NCBI GenBank assembly: GCA_963575745.1
Contig: CAUYUJ010001448.1
Location: 1 to 64,000, forward strand
Source: Prorocentrum cordatum
Taxonomy: Eukaryota; Sar; Dinophyceae; Prorocentrales; Prorocentraceae
Length of the DNA: 64,000 bases
Direction of reading: 5' to 3'
Made by a program: the position numbers and the translations under genes
Shown: in pieces, positions 53,426-64,000 of the stretch
How the letters are laid out: the number at the start of each line of letters is the position of its first letter
How positions within the stretch are numbered: position 1 is the stretch's first letter
The notes under the pieces: generated by a model
Told to the model about the DNA's origin: nothing
Databases searched by the model: none
What the model saw: only the letters and a program-made list of their open reading frames with translations

Positions 53426-53936
53426 AAACAAATCATAAACTTAACATTCTGCTCTTGCAAGATGTGTCCATGCTCATATTCCATTGCAAAAAATGCGACA
53501 GAGTGCACACGCGCGCGGCGGCCGCGCGGTCATGGCGAAATCCTTTGAAACAGAAGGTGTTTTCAATGTTTTTCAGAAGCGATATCAGCAAAACATATGA
53601 AAATATATGACTTTCTCATGCCACAATTGTGCAGGATCGCCCTCCGCGTGCATCCTGAATCATTGATACGACAGAGTGCACATGCGCGCGGCAGCCGCGC
53701 GCGCCTCGCAGCGCCTATCTGTTTAGCTATGCTATGCTATGCTGTGCTACAGCCACGCTGTAACAAAAGGTTCTCCAAATTTTGGGGACCTCGCCTCTTT
53801 GCTACCTCTGCTTCGCTACGCTATGCTATGCTACAGCCACGCTATAACATCAGGGCCCTCAATGTTTGGTGACCTCGCCTCTTTGCTAAGCGCTTGCTAT
53901 GCTATGCTATGCTATGCTACAGCCACGGTCGAACAT

Positions 53937-54043
53937 GAGAGGAGAGATGATCTTTATGTGGGGGTGGAGATGCGGGGGGGATTGATAGCCGCCGCAGGTG
54001 AGTGCCTATGCAGGTAGGTATTCCTGGCCTTGCCCTGTTCGAC
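53937..54043. repeat. Module M copy 13
   Basis: Ends CTGTTCGACCC with a single telomere-type unit; starts the third long repeat cycle. Confidence 0.92.
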
Positions 54044-54119
54044 CCTAAATCTCTAATCCTTATAATTATTAAACCCTAAAGCCCGCTAAACCGGCCGCTA
54101 TGCATCCCCCCCTCAATCA

Positions 54120-54425
54120 GATGCAAAAAATAACATTTCCTGATCATGCGATCACAAAACCAAATTTTTTACAATATATTGCGCCCGGCCCGGGTCGCAA
54201 CCCGGGTCTTTCCATTGCAAAAAAATACTATGTCCTGATCATGCGATCAGAAAACCTTTTTTTTTACAATATAAAGCGCCCGGTCCCGGTCGCAACCGGG
54301 GCCTTTCCATTGCAAAAAATACTATATCCTGATCGCGCGATCAGAACAGCTTATTTTTTACAATACAACGTGCCCGGCCCCGGTTGCAAACCGGCATGTA
54401 AACCCGGGTTTTATATTGTAAAAAA
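54120..54425. repeat. Dyad array, three units
   Basis: Dyads CTGATCATGCGATCAC, CTGATCATGCGATCAG and CTGATCGCGCGATCAG. Confidence 0.85.
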
Positions 54426-54649
54426 AACATAAACTTAACATTCTGTTTTGCAAGATGTGTCCATGCTCATATTCCATTGCAAAAAATACGACACAGTGCA
54501 CACGCGCGCGGCGGCCGCGCGATCATGGCGAAATCTTTTGAAACACGATGTGTTTTCAAAGTTTTTCAGAAGCGATATCAGCAACACAATTGTGCAGGAT
54601 CGCTCTCCGCGTGCATCCTGAATCATTGAAGAACCAAGATCTCCCAGAG

Positions 54650-55487
54650 GTCTCAATGACTCCAAGGGGCGCCAGGGGCGCAGGAGCTCTCAAGGGCTAT
54701 CGGAGGCCCCCAGGGGCCCCCGCGGCCGGTGCAACGGGTTCCTGTGTTCTAAGGGGCCCTCACAGGTTCCCAGGGGGGGCTCTCGGGAGCTCCTAGAGGC
54801 TTCGAAGCTGGGGCTCTAGTGGGCTGGATCGTTCTCCGCGTGCGTCCTGACTCATTGAAGAACCAAGATCTCCCCGAAGCTTTTCAATGACTCCAAAGGG
54901 CGCCAGGGGCGCAGGGGCTCTCAAGGGCTATCGGAAGCTCCCAAGGGCTCCCGCGGCCGGTGCAAGGGGTTCCTGTGTTCAAAGGGCCTTCGCAGGTTCC
55001 CAGGGGGGCTCCCAGGAGCTCCTAGAGGCTTCGAAGCTGGGGCTCTAATGGGCTCTAATGGGTTCGCAGGGGCTTCAGTGGCTCTCAAGGATTCCTGGAG
55101 GCTCCCAGGGGCTATCGCGGTCGGGCCCGGGGCTCTCTGTGTTCGAAGGGGCTCTCAGAAGCTCCCATGGGGGATTTCCAAGAGCTTCCAAATGTTCCCA
55201 AGGCCTCCCCTGTGCTTAATGTGTTTCAGGGGTTTCCAAGGGCTCTCAGGGGCTCTCAGGGGCTTCGGGAAGCTTCCAAGGGCTCCCGCGGTCTGCGCTG
55301 GGGCTCCCATTGCCCCAAGGGGCTCCCAGGAGTTCCAGGAGCTACTAGGAGCGCCCAGAGGTTTTCAAGATTTCGCCGGGTTTCCAATTGGCTCTTAGTG
55401 GTTCCCAAGTGCTTCCATTGGGGTCCGAGTGTTTCCTGCAGGCTCCCACGGGCTTTTGCATTGTGAGAGGGGGGGGGGGGGGGGGGT
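54650..55487. repeat. GGGGCTCYCA minisatellite of cycle 3, poly-G end
   Basis: Nearly the same as 5890-6711, including the G-run, here about 20 bases. Confidence 0.93.
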
Positions 55488-55489
55488 TC

Positions 55490-55990
55490 CGTTCAATAAT
55501 GCATTTGCCCAAACATGTGGTTATATTTGAGGGACCTCTTGTTATGCGATGGATTCTGCCACGTTATATATCAGCCAATCTATAGCAAAATGTCGGAGTG
55601 CATGGAACCTTCAAACATGGATGCCAGGCTGTGCTATTCCATAGCCACGGCCACACATGGATTATGTTTCTCTATGTGTTGGGAATGTTTTGTCGCAGCC
55701 TTAGGGTCTACAGTCTGCTTATCTTCATGTGATATGTCGTACAGGCTTTAATTTTTGTTGGGGGAGCTTGGAAGTGTATACGATTCACAGTTCCACATTT
55801 GTCTCCATCTTGATGCATTGTGTTGTGTCGGCACGCTCTGGTGCTATGCGACAGCCACGCTAGAAGCTGCGGTTACCCAGATGTTGTGGAACTCGCCTTT
55901 GTGCTAATCTATGGTATGCTGGCATAGCATACGAGAGGCGTTGCATAGGAAAGCACGTTCACATTATTGCGATTTCTATCGCACGGTTGC
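55490..55990. repeat. Tail module with hairpin, copy 3
   Basis: Hairpin at 55910-55931 with the left arm as TATGGTATGC. Confidence 0.85.
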
Positions 55991-56323
55991 ATGGCACCTG
56001 TGCTGTACCGCTCTATTGCCTTGCTCGTGGACCGCCGTGAAGCACCATGGCTCATGGCTATAGTGCAGAGCTCTCAGAACTATTACATGGTCATGGGGCA
56101 GAGGTTGTGGGACTTGGAGCTGGCCTGGCGTCTATTCCATCATCAGGTAGCCGTCCGGGAGCAGGAGACGGATGCCTGGGCCATGGCGGGGCTGGGTTTC
56201 CGCGTTCGCCATGGCAGGGCGGTTGATTCGGACAGCGAGTCGACATCGGACTCCGACGATTCGTCCACGGCTATGGGCGCGAACATGCGGGACCACATGC
56301 TCGGGCGAATTGGTTGGTGGTGA
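55991..56323 (+). CDS. Repeat-borne conserved ORF, short form, copy 3
   Basis: 110 residues, MAPVLYRSIALLVDRRE to GRIGWW. It differs from copy 1 mainly in the acidic stretch, which is the undisturbed VDSDSESTSDSDDS here. The junction GGTTGCATGGCA/CCTGTGCTG that supplies the ATG is the same as in copy 1, so the two short forms share one origin. Product unknown. Confidence 0.5.
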   Translation: MAPVLYRSIALLVDRREAPWLMAIVQSSQNYYMVMGQRLWDLELAWRLFHHQVAVREQETDAWAMAGLGFRVRHGRAVDSDSESTSDSDDSSTAMGANMRDHMLGRIGWW

Positions 56324-56619
56324 TACTATGGGGTGTCACTCCATTCACGGTCGTATACATCATCGCGCTGGCGGTTTCGTCTCGCCGTGTATGCGACCTC
56401 GTGGCGTACTGATGTGGCATGGGTGTTTCTGAATGTACGTGTTAGGGAACCTATCGCCTGTTCCCGGACCTCTGTGGTTGTGGTTAGGAAAAAAAACATC
56501 TTTCGTATGGTTATCCACGTGTCATATTGCGGTCTGGTCGCTCATGGGCCAGCTTGTGCACCATGGTCTCTTCGGGGTAGTGCGCCTCAGCATGGCATTT
56601 CACAGCGCACACCTGGATA

Positions 56620-56667
56620 CACACACACACACATACACACACGCACACGCACTCGCACACACACACT

Positions 56668-56705
<38 letters not shown>

Positions 56706-56740
56706 CATGTGCACATACCTACATGCACACACACACGTGT
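56620..56740. repeat. CA/CG microsatellite of cycle 3
   Basis: Imperfect (CA)n as at 7848. Confidence 0.95.
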
Positions 56741-56799
56741 TGCCGCGCATTTGGGACGGCATGGCGGCAGTATGGCATAGCACAGCAAAGCATAATATA

Positions 56800-57170
56800 G
56801 CATCCATAATTGCCGACACGGTTTGTCACAACTGCCGACACGGTTTGTCATAACTGCCGACGCGGGTTGCCATAATTGTCGACCCGGCTTTCCATAACTG
56901 CCGACACGGGTTGCCATGCTTGATTCTGAGGTCTCATAAGCCGACACGGCTGTCCACAACAACCGACAGGAATTTCCAAGTAACAGCCGACACGGGTTTC
57001 CAGAACTACTGACACGGGTTTCCATAACTTTCGGCTTCCAAATTGAATCTGTGTTATCATAAGTGAACACGGGTTTCCATAACAACCGATGCGAATTGCT
57101 ATAACAACCGACACGGGTTTTCATAATTGCCGACATGGTTTTCCATGATTGTCGACACCTCACAAGCTTC
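56800..57170. repeat. CCGACACGG minisatellite, copy 3
   Basis: Full-length version like copy 1, including the AAATTGAATCTGTGTTATC insert. Confidence 0.9.
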
Positions 57171-57215
57171 GTGTTGTAGCACGCGCGCCATCTGTTAGAG
57201 CGATGTTGTCACAAG

Positions 57216-57345
57216 GAGAGGAGAGATGATCTTTATGTGGGGGTGGAGATGCGGGGGGGATTGATAGCCACCGCAGGTGAGTGCCTATGCAGGTAGGTAT
57301 TCTTGGCCTTGCCCTGTTAGACCCTGAACCCTAAGCCCTAAACCA
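57216..57345. repeat. Module M copy 14 with degenerate telomere-type units
   Basis: CCCTGAACCCTAAGCCCTAA follows the module. Confidence 0.9.
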
Positions 57346-57419
57346 TAAATATCTAGTCCTTATAATTATTAAACCCTAAAGACTTCCCCCCCCCCACGCG
57401 TCCCTATTGCATCCGAACT

Positions 57420-57960
57420 CCCTGAATCGAGCCTCATATGGGGATCTTGACGGCCCGCTATGTAAACCACCCACAATCCTATGCAAAAAACAATATAAAC
57501 TGATCATGCGTGCTCCCAGGCGCACCCCTGGATCGAGCCTGCTATGGGGATCTTTGCGACCCGCGATGTAAACCACCCACAATCCTATGCAACAGCTACT
57601 ATTTCCTCATCATGCGTGCTCCCAGGCGCGCCCCTGGATCGAGCCTGCTATGCGGATCTTTACGACTCGCTATGTCAACCAGCCATAATCTCATGCGACA
57701 GATATTATTTCCTGATCATGCGTGCTCCAAGGCGCACTCCAGGATCGAGCCTGATATGGGGATCTCTATGACCCGCTACGTAAACCAGCTATAATCCTTT
57801 GTAAAAAATAGTACTTCCTGATTATGCGTGCTCCCAAGCGCACTCCTGGGCCGAGCCTGATATGGGGATCTCTATGACCCGCTATGTAAACCTGCCATAC
57901 TCCTATGCAAACCATATTACTTCCTGATCATGCGTGATCCCAGGCTCCCAGGCGCACTCC
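57420..57960. repeat. Roughly 106-bp tandem repeat, five to six units
   Basis: Units GATCGAGCCTGATATGGGGA / ATGCGTGCTCCCAGGCGCAC. Half of the dyad (CTGATCATGCG) is kept in each unit. Confidence 0.9.
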
Positions 57961-58013
57961 TGGATCGAGCCACGCTTGCTATGCCACGCTATGCTACAGC
58001 CACGGTATAACAT

Positions 58014-58145
58014 GAGAGGAAAGATGATCTTTATGTGGGGGTGGAGATGCGGGGGGGATTGGTAGCCACCGCAGGTGAGTGCCTATGCAGGTAAGTACTC
58101 CTGGCCTTGCCCTGTTAGACCCTAAGCCCTAAACCCTAAACCCTA
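58014..58145. repeat. Module M copy 15 with telomere-type repeats
   Basis: Last copy (GAGAGGAAAGATG, CAGGTAAGTACTCC). Here the second donor-like string is the perfect CAGGTAAGT. The CCCTAAA units run directly into the ACTC minisatellite. Confidence 0.92.
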
Positions 58146-58870
58146 CTCACTACTCACGACTCACTACTCACTATCCACACCTCACTACCCACCACCCACT
58201 ACTCGCTACTCACTACTCCCTACTCACTACTCCCTCCTCCCTCCTCCCTACTCACTCCTCACTCCTCACTACCCACTACTCAATACTCACTACTCACGAA
58301 CCACTACTCACTACTCCCTACTCACTACTCACTAATCACTACTCATTACCCACTACCCACTATCCACTACTCAGTACTCGCTACTAACTACTCATTGCCC
58401 ACAAATCACTACTCACTACCCACTACTCGCTACTCGACACTCACTACTCCCTACACAATACTGACTACACAGTACTCAGTACTCACTACTCGTCGCTACT
58501 CCCATACTCGCTACTCAATACTCACTACTCACTCGCCGCTACTCACTATTCACTACTCACTACTGACTACTCCCTACTCACTAGTCACTACATAGTCTCT
58601 AGTCACTAGTCATAACTCACTAGTCACTCGTCACTACTCACTACCCACGACACACCAATCGCTACTCACTACCCACTATTCGCTACCCACTTCTTACTAC
58701 TCACTGGTCACTACTCCCTACTCCCTACTCCCCACTCACTACTCGCTACTCCCTACTCGTTACTCACTAATCGCTACCCACTACTCACTACTGAATACTC
58801 TCTACTCATTACTCACTACTCACTGCGCCCTACTCGCTCCTCACTACTCACTACTCGCCACTCCCTACTC
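58146..58870. repeat. CACTACTCACT minisatellite
   Basis: About 725 bp of irregular CTACTCACTACTCC units. No gene. Confidence 0.95.
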
Positions 58871-60039
58871 GCCCCTCTTGCGGTCGGGATGGATGGGGAT
58901 TGGCCGGGGATATTGGGGGGGGGGGGGAACTGCCCGCCGCGCTGTCCCCGCCCACCCACCAGCGCCCAGGGTACCGTTCGCACCATGCATGTCCCGTCTC
59001 TTTTCACCTGTGCACATGCATGGTTACAGCCGGCATTCATGTTTCCGCGCAGTACGCTCAACGCCATTCTACTAGACCTTCTTGCACGATCCACCTCGCT
59101 TTTCTGGTCGAGCGCAGGCGCAGCGAGGTCCCCACTCCAAAAGAGCATGGTAACTGCACCAACTCCTTATGAGCACGACTGCACCCCTCTGCCTCGCCCC
59201 AAAAGAGCAGGTTACCGCGGCCACCTCCGCGCCATGCTCTTTTTGCGCCGCCAGTGGCATTGAGCTCCTGCCTACTTACCTCATCGCAGTTCTCCCAATG
59301 TACCCCTTGCGCCGCCTGTGGCTTTCCTCCCCTGCGCGCCCGCCTTCTTCGCAGTGCTCCATCTCACCTTTTAAGCCGAGCGAAGGCGTTGCGACGCCGC
59401 CTGTCGCGCCCCGTTTAGACGCGCACCCACCTGCCGACCGACCTCTGCGTCCTCCTGGCTCCACCTCCTGCGTGCTTTTGAAGCCTCCTTTACTTCCTTC
59501 CTCCTTCCCTGCGAACAGGGGGTGAACCACCTTTAAGGACTAGAGGCGACCGCTCACTTCTTCTGCCCCCACCATCCTCCCCCTGTGCCCCTTCCTCCCC
59601 TTCGTCGTGGCTCTCCCTTCCCTCTGAGCGTTCGCCTGTTGGAATTACGAGCGAAGCCTTTACCGCGCTGGCTGCTCTGTCCAGGCGCCCCATCTCTCCA
59701 CTCCGATCTAGGTCGTGATGGTACCTCGTTTCTTACATGTTGCCCCCCTCTTTTCCCTACTGCGCCCCCGCTTCCCCGCTGGGCCCAGCCGCGGGGGGGC
59801 GGCAGAACAGGTCTGCGCGGCGACGGGGTAACCTGCGTCAGCCGCGAGCGAACGAGGGGGGAGGTGGTGCAGTCTATATGTCTTTCCTTGTTCCCAACCA
59901 TCCGGTGCCGATGGGTCCTCGTTAGGAAGAGACAGCGCCCCCGCGCCCCATCCCTCCCGCCTCCTCCTCCTCCTCTTCCCTCCCTCCCCCCTCCTCCCTT
60001 CGCCCAGTCTCTGCCCCCTGCCTTCATAATGTCTCTGCT

Positions 60040-61555
60040 TCGGCACGCCCCTCGCACGGTTCGCGGCCCCATGTGGGGGCCCCACCTAAGGTCGCAGTGG
60101 CGCAGTTCGCATGGCGCCGCCGCCCCATTGTGGCGCGCGCCTCGCACGCTTCGCGGCCCCATAGGGAGCTCCACCTAACGTCGTAGTGGCGCAGCTCGCA
60201 TGACGCAGCCGTCCCATTTGGGCACGCTCCTCACGCGTTTCGTGGCCCCACAAGGAGCTCCACGTAAGGTCTCAGTGGCGCAGTTCGCATGGCGCCGCCG
60301 CCACATTTGGGCACACCCCTCACACGCTTCGTGGCCCTACTGGGAGCCCCACCTAAGGTCGCAATGGTGTAGTTCGCACGGCGCCGCCGCCACATTTTTG
60401 GCCCGCCCCTCACGCGTTTCGTGGCCCCACAGGGAGCTCCACCGAAGATCGCGCACGCTTCGTGGCCCCATAGGGAGCTCCACCTAAGATCCCAATGGCG
60501 CAGTTCGCATGGCGCCGCCGCCCCATTTTGGCATACTCGTCACGCGTTCCACGCGTTCCGTGACCCCAGAAGGAGCTCCACCTAGGGTCTCATTGGTGCA
60601 GGTTGCATGGCGGCGCCGCCCCATCTGGGCCCGCGCCTCACACGTTTCGTGGCCCCAGAAGGAGCTCCACTGGTTCCACAGGGAGCTCCACTTAGGGTCG
60701 CCGTGGCGCAGTTCGCATGGCGCCGCCGCCACATTTGGGCACGCCCCTCACGCGTTTCGTGGCCCCACAGGGAGCTCCACCTAAGGTCGCAGTGGCGCAT
60801 TTCGCCTGGCGCCGCCGCCTCATTCTGGCACGCCCCTCGCGCGTCTCGTGACCCCACCTAAGGCCCCAGCGGCGCAGTTCGCATGGCGCCGCCGCCGCAG
60901 TCTGGCACACCCCATCGCGCGTTTTATGGTTCCACAGGGAGCTCCACCCAGGGTCGCAGTGGCGAAGTTTGCATGGCGCCGCCGCCCCATTTTGGCACAC
61001 ACACACACACACACACACACCCCGCGCACGTTTCGTGGCCCCATAGAAAGCCCCACCTAAGGTCCCAGTGGCGCAGTTCGCATGCCGCCGCCACCCCAGT
61101 CTGGCACACCCCTCACACGTTTCATGGTTCCACAGGGAGCTCCACCTAGGGTCGCCGTGGCGCAATTCGCATGGGACGCCGCCCCATTGGGGCGCACCTC
61201 GCGCGCGTTTCGTGGTTCCTTAGGGAGCTCCACCTAAGGTCGCAGTGGCGCAGTTCGCATGGCGCCGCCGCCCCATTTTGGCACAGCTCGCACACGTTTC
61301 GTGGCCCCTTAGGGAGCTCCACCTCAGGTCCCAGCGGCGCAGTTCGCATGGCGTCGCCGCCCCAGTCTGGCACACCCCTCACGCGTTTCGTGGCCCCAGA
61401 GGGAGCCCCACCTAGGATCCCAGTGGCGCAGTTCGCGTGGCGCCGCCGCCCCATTTGGGCACGCCCCTCACGCGTTTCGTGACCCCAGAGGGAGCTCCAT
61501 CTCAGGCCCCAGTGGCGCAGTTTGCATGGCGCCACCACCCCGTCAACCTCGCTGC
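60040..61555. repeat. 89-90-bp tandem repeat, about 16-17 copies
   Basis: Each unit contains TTCGTGGCCCCACAGGGAGC, a TCGCAGTGGCGCAGTTCGC part and ATGGCGCCGCCGCCCCATT. Key blocks at about 60065, 60155, 60244, 60333 and 60423 show the period. Two units are shortened and one is interrupted by an (AC)n run at 60995. A single degenerate unit is also seen at 63745-63795. The frames starting MAPPPH are repeat translations. The 58880-60040 interval before it holds a short poly-G and no gene I can support. Confidence 0.92.
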
Positions 61556-61559
61556 AGAA

Positions 61560-62400
61560 TACCGGGCCGCGATGAAGCTCTTCTGCAACGCGCCGCCGCC
61601 GCCGCGCTTCGAGCTCCAGACGCCCGACCGCTTCAAGGGCCAAAATGAGGGACCTCATGGCGTTCCTGCGCAAGCGGGGGAGGCAGGCCCCGCGGGCCAT
61701 CCGGGCCGCGCGGAACGCCGTGCAGCTGCAACCCGACGATCGTAGACTCCAGGAGGAAAAAATCCAGAACGGCCACATGATTGGGTCCCGCTGGGACACC
61801 GTGGCGCGCTGGATGAACGCGCGCGCCCAGCGGGGCGCGGACGCCCGGAAGAGGCCCCTCTTCCTCGCGCAGGCCGCCAACCGGTCTGCCCCGACGATGA
61901 GCAGGAAGGACGCCGCCAAGATGATGAACTGTGCCAACCCGAAGAACACCGGCGGCGTGCAAGGACTGCCCAGGGTGCGCGCGGGCATGCGGGTCCGGCT
62001 CCTGGAGGCGCTGGACCTCCAGAGCGGCCTCGTCAAGGATGCTGAGGGGCAGGTCGTGCACATCGTCGTGGATCCTCTGGGCCGGGGCGATGTCGAGAAA
62101 GCCGAGAGAGACGGGGAGAGGGGGGCCTATCTGAAGCACTTGCCGCTGGGGTACTGGGTGCGCGTGGAGAAGTGCGCGGGCGTGCCCTTCGCGCGCGACC
62201 TACGCCGCCGCGACGATAGCCTCGCGGGGGGCCTCGCGGGCCCGCTGGTGTCCATCGAGCCTCGCACGCCGGAGCCGGTCACGTTCCGCGCTTCCAAGGT
62301 TGCCCGAACAAGCCCCCCGTTCTCGCGCGGCAGGGCCATCGCCGCGGCGGCGTGCCAGGGGCGCGCCACGCGCGAAGGCGACGGGGCGAGGGAACGGCGC
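61560..62400 (+). CDS. Pif1-like helicase C-terminal region, part 1
   Basis: The first coding-like residues are AAEYRAAMKLFCNA near 61555 in one frame; the main frame is 61645-62538. Motifs: WDTVARWMNARAQRG, LPRVRAGMRVRLLEALDLQSG with LVKDAEGQVVHIVVDP, LKHLPLGYWVRVEKC and SRGRAIAAAACQGRAT. The GMRVRL-EGxV-LP-V...QG-T order is that of the C-terminal domains of a Pif1-like helicase family widespread in dinoflagellates, as I recall. The Walker A/B motifs would lie upstream and are replaced here by the 90-bp tandem repeat, so the gene is 5'-truncated. After QGRAT the frame reads Pro/Arg-rich sequence that is probably intron. Confidence 0.5.
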
Positions 62401-62530
62401 CCCCCGGGCAGTCCACGGCCAAAGCTTCTTGGCCTGAGCGGTCCGCAGCCAGACCTTCTCTCGGCCCCGTGGGCCCCCGCCCTGAGCCGTCGGCAGTCCG
62501 GCGCGCTGCCCCCCCCGGCCGACGTCGCTC

Positions 62531-62807
62531 AGGCGTGATCTTGGACTGCGGCCGCCACGAGGTGGGGAACGGCAAAAAGAAGGACGACGATTGGTGGCTG
62601 GAGCTCCACGCGCTGCTCTCGCGCGCCACGCGCGACGAGGACCTCCTGCTGATGCGGGCGCCGCGCGTCGAGTTCTTCCTGGCAGGGCCGCCGGGGGGCT
62701 TGCGGAAGCAGCTGGAGCAGTCTGCCACGCGCGCGAAGCGGTGCAGGAGGGAGGCGGCGGCCCGCCCCAGGGAGCTGAGCTTCGCCGAGTTTATCCGCGA
62801 GGCTTGA
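62531..62807 (+). CDS. Pif1-like helicase C-terminal region, part 2
   Basis: In a second frame: ILDCGRHEVGNGKKKDDDWW, then ALLSRATRDEDLLLMRAP (the usual SRATxxxDLLLLRxP end motif of this helicase family), FFLAGPPGGLRKQLEQ, a basic helix, and LSFAEFIREA before the stop at 62807. A GCTCAG acceptor-like site at 62528-62533 and the continuity of motifs with part 1 suggest a spliced or frameshifted single gene. Confidence 0.55.
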
Positions 62808-62869
62808 CCAGAGGAGCGGCCCGCCCGAGCCTCGCCGACTCTCGACGGTCTGACTGTTTGGCCTCGCGC

Positions 62870-63115
62870 CGCGGGCGACCCGCGCGCGTCGCTGGGACCC
62901 TCTCGGGGCGACCAGCGCGCGTCGCGGGAATTTCGCGCTGCGCTCTGCCCAGAGCCTCTCTCGCCGCCGTCGTCGCTCTGCCCAGCGGCCGCAGCCTTGC
63001 CCACTATCAGCCAGCCTGCTAGCTCTCTCTGCTCCGCGCAGCGGACGACCCGCGCGCATCGCTGGGACCCTTCCGGGGCGACCGACGCGCGTCGCGGGGG
63101 CTCCGTGCGGCGCCG
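62870..63115. repeat. Two diverged copies of a ~60-bp GC-rich block
   Basis: The motif GACCCGCGCGCGTCGCTGGG with GGGGCGACCAGCGCGCGTCG at 62877-62935 recurs with changes at 63047-63105, both with CTCTGC-rich spacers. Confidence 0.75.
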
Positions 63116-63334
63116 CGCCCGCAACCGTGGACATGGGCGTGCAGGGGCAAAGGGGGGGGGGAAGAACATGAAAAAAGCGGGCGCGATCCTCGTGAGGAGT
63201 GTGCCGACATGGGGGCGTCGCGGCGTGCGGGCGCCGCTGTGGGGGTTCCGGAGGAAGCTTCCTGCGGCGGCCACGCTCAGTGTCACGAGTACTTTGGGTC
63301 AGGCATACGTGAACCGTTCACATTCGTGCGCGTG

Positions 63335-63370
63335 TATACATTTATATACATATATATACATATATATAGG

Positions 63371-63460
<90 letters not shown>

Positions 63461-63484
63461 AATGTATATGTATATGTATTTGTA

Positions 63485-63522
<38 letters not shown>

Positions 63523-63575
63523 GATACACATACAGGATGTATATAAATATATGTGTGTATGTGTGTATATATATA
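63335..63575. repeat. TATATG/TA microsatellite
   Basis: AT-rich (TATATG)n and (TA)n in otherwise GC-rich sequence. Tyr/Ile-rich frames are repeat translations. From 63576 to 64000 I see only the degenerate 90-bp unit and no gene. Confidence 0.95.
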
Positions 63576-64000
63576 TGTACACCAGGCGTGACCATGCTCG
63601 CAGTCATGCAAATATACTCACTCGCGCGCAGACTCAGTCACACTCAAACTCACTCGCGCTCAGACTCACCACCCGCGCTCATGAAGTCTCTCGCAAGTCG
63701 ACCTATCGTCTTCGTTCGTGTTGTGAACCCCGCTACGCAATTCGGCGCACACCTCATACGGTCGTGGCCCGACAGGGAGCGCCACCGAAGAAGAAATTCA
63801 CAAATACGGTGCTCACAACTGCATATGGTTGGGTCCTTCGCCAAGCTAATTTCTCCCCGCAGCCTCGAGGCGAGCAGCTCGCCCGTCCAGCCCCCTGGCA
63901 CTGCCGCGCTCAGGCCGGGTCCAGGCCGTCCGCCGCGACCTCGAACGCGAAGCCGAAGGCGACCTGGGAAGGCGGCGGGGCCTGCGAACGCCTCAGGCGT

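Noticed and set aside
59554-60178. Overlapping ORFs of about 200 residues on both strands
   Set aside because: Pro/Arg/Gly-rich, symmetric on both strands, and partly made of the 90-bp repeat; no motif recognised.
61146-62063. 305-residue minus-strand ORF opposite the helicase-like region
   Set aside because: It is antisense to the helicase motifs and continues into the 90-bp tandem repeat; no recognisable domain.

Overview
The window looks like dinoflagellate nuclear DNA. This is inferred from plant/dinoflagellate-type CCCTAAA (TTTAGGG) telomere motifs scattered through the interior, very high repeat content, long GC-rich open frames with few genes, and protein families I know as abundant in dinoflagellate genomes (a tyrosine-recombinase retroelement with a C5-methyltransferase-like domain, KRPAA-motif proteins, a Pif1-like helicase C-terminus). 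No bacterial operon, rRNA, tRNA, CRISPR array or dinoflagellate spliced leader was found. Species cannot be told.

Layout. 1-2.45 kb is a 109-bp satellite. 2.5-28 kb and 47-58.9 kb are a mosaic of a limited set of repeat modules reused in different orders: a 107-bp module (15 copies) that usually leads into telomere-type repeats; arrays carrying the dyad CTGATC-ATGC-GATCAG; 10-bp minisatellites; GC-rich minisatellites with embedded TTAGGG; and a tail module with a short hairpin. Three long cycles of these modules (5.26-8.45, 17.65-23.1 and 53.9-57.2 kb) each carry a nearly identical ~110-codon ORF. The middle cycle has an extra 2,286 bp with an unrelated 201-codon ORF. A ~1.8-1.9 kb element is inserted twice (12.6-16.5 kb), and its uninterrupted target is visible at 4.9-5.1 kb.

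28-47 kb is a different, gene-bearing island. Both edges carry related GGATCAGATTTT repeats, and beyond each edge lies the same GC minisatellite. All convincing coding sequence in it is on the minus strand: an unrecognised exon-like segment, a methyltransferase-like protein, a frameshifted transposase-like gene, and KRPAA-type segments interrupted by a 6.7-kb tyrosine-recombinase retroelement. That element has the A1-ORFs-B1-A2-B2 split direct repeats typical of PAT/Ngaro-type elements and encodes gag-like, RT, RNase H, tyrosine recombinase and methyltransferase-like regions, in several frames.

58.1-64 kb holds simple and tandem repeats (an ACTC-type minisatellite, a ~90-bp tandem repeat) and, on the plus strand at 61.6-62.8 kb, a probable Pif1-like helicase C-terminus in two frames.

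Most calls rest on motif reading and recalled family patterns, without alignment. Repeat boundaries are accurate to a few bases only where stated.
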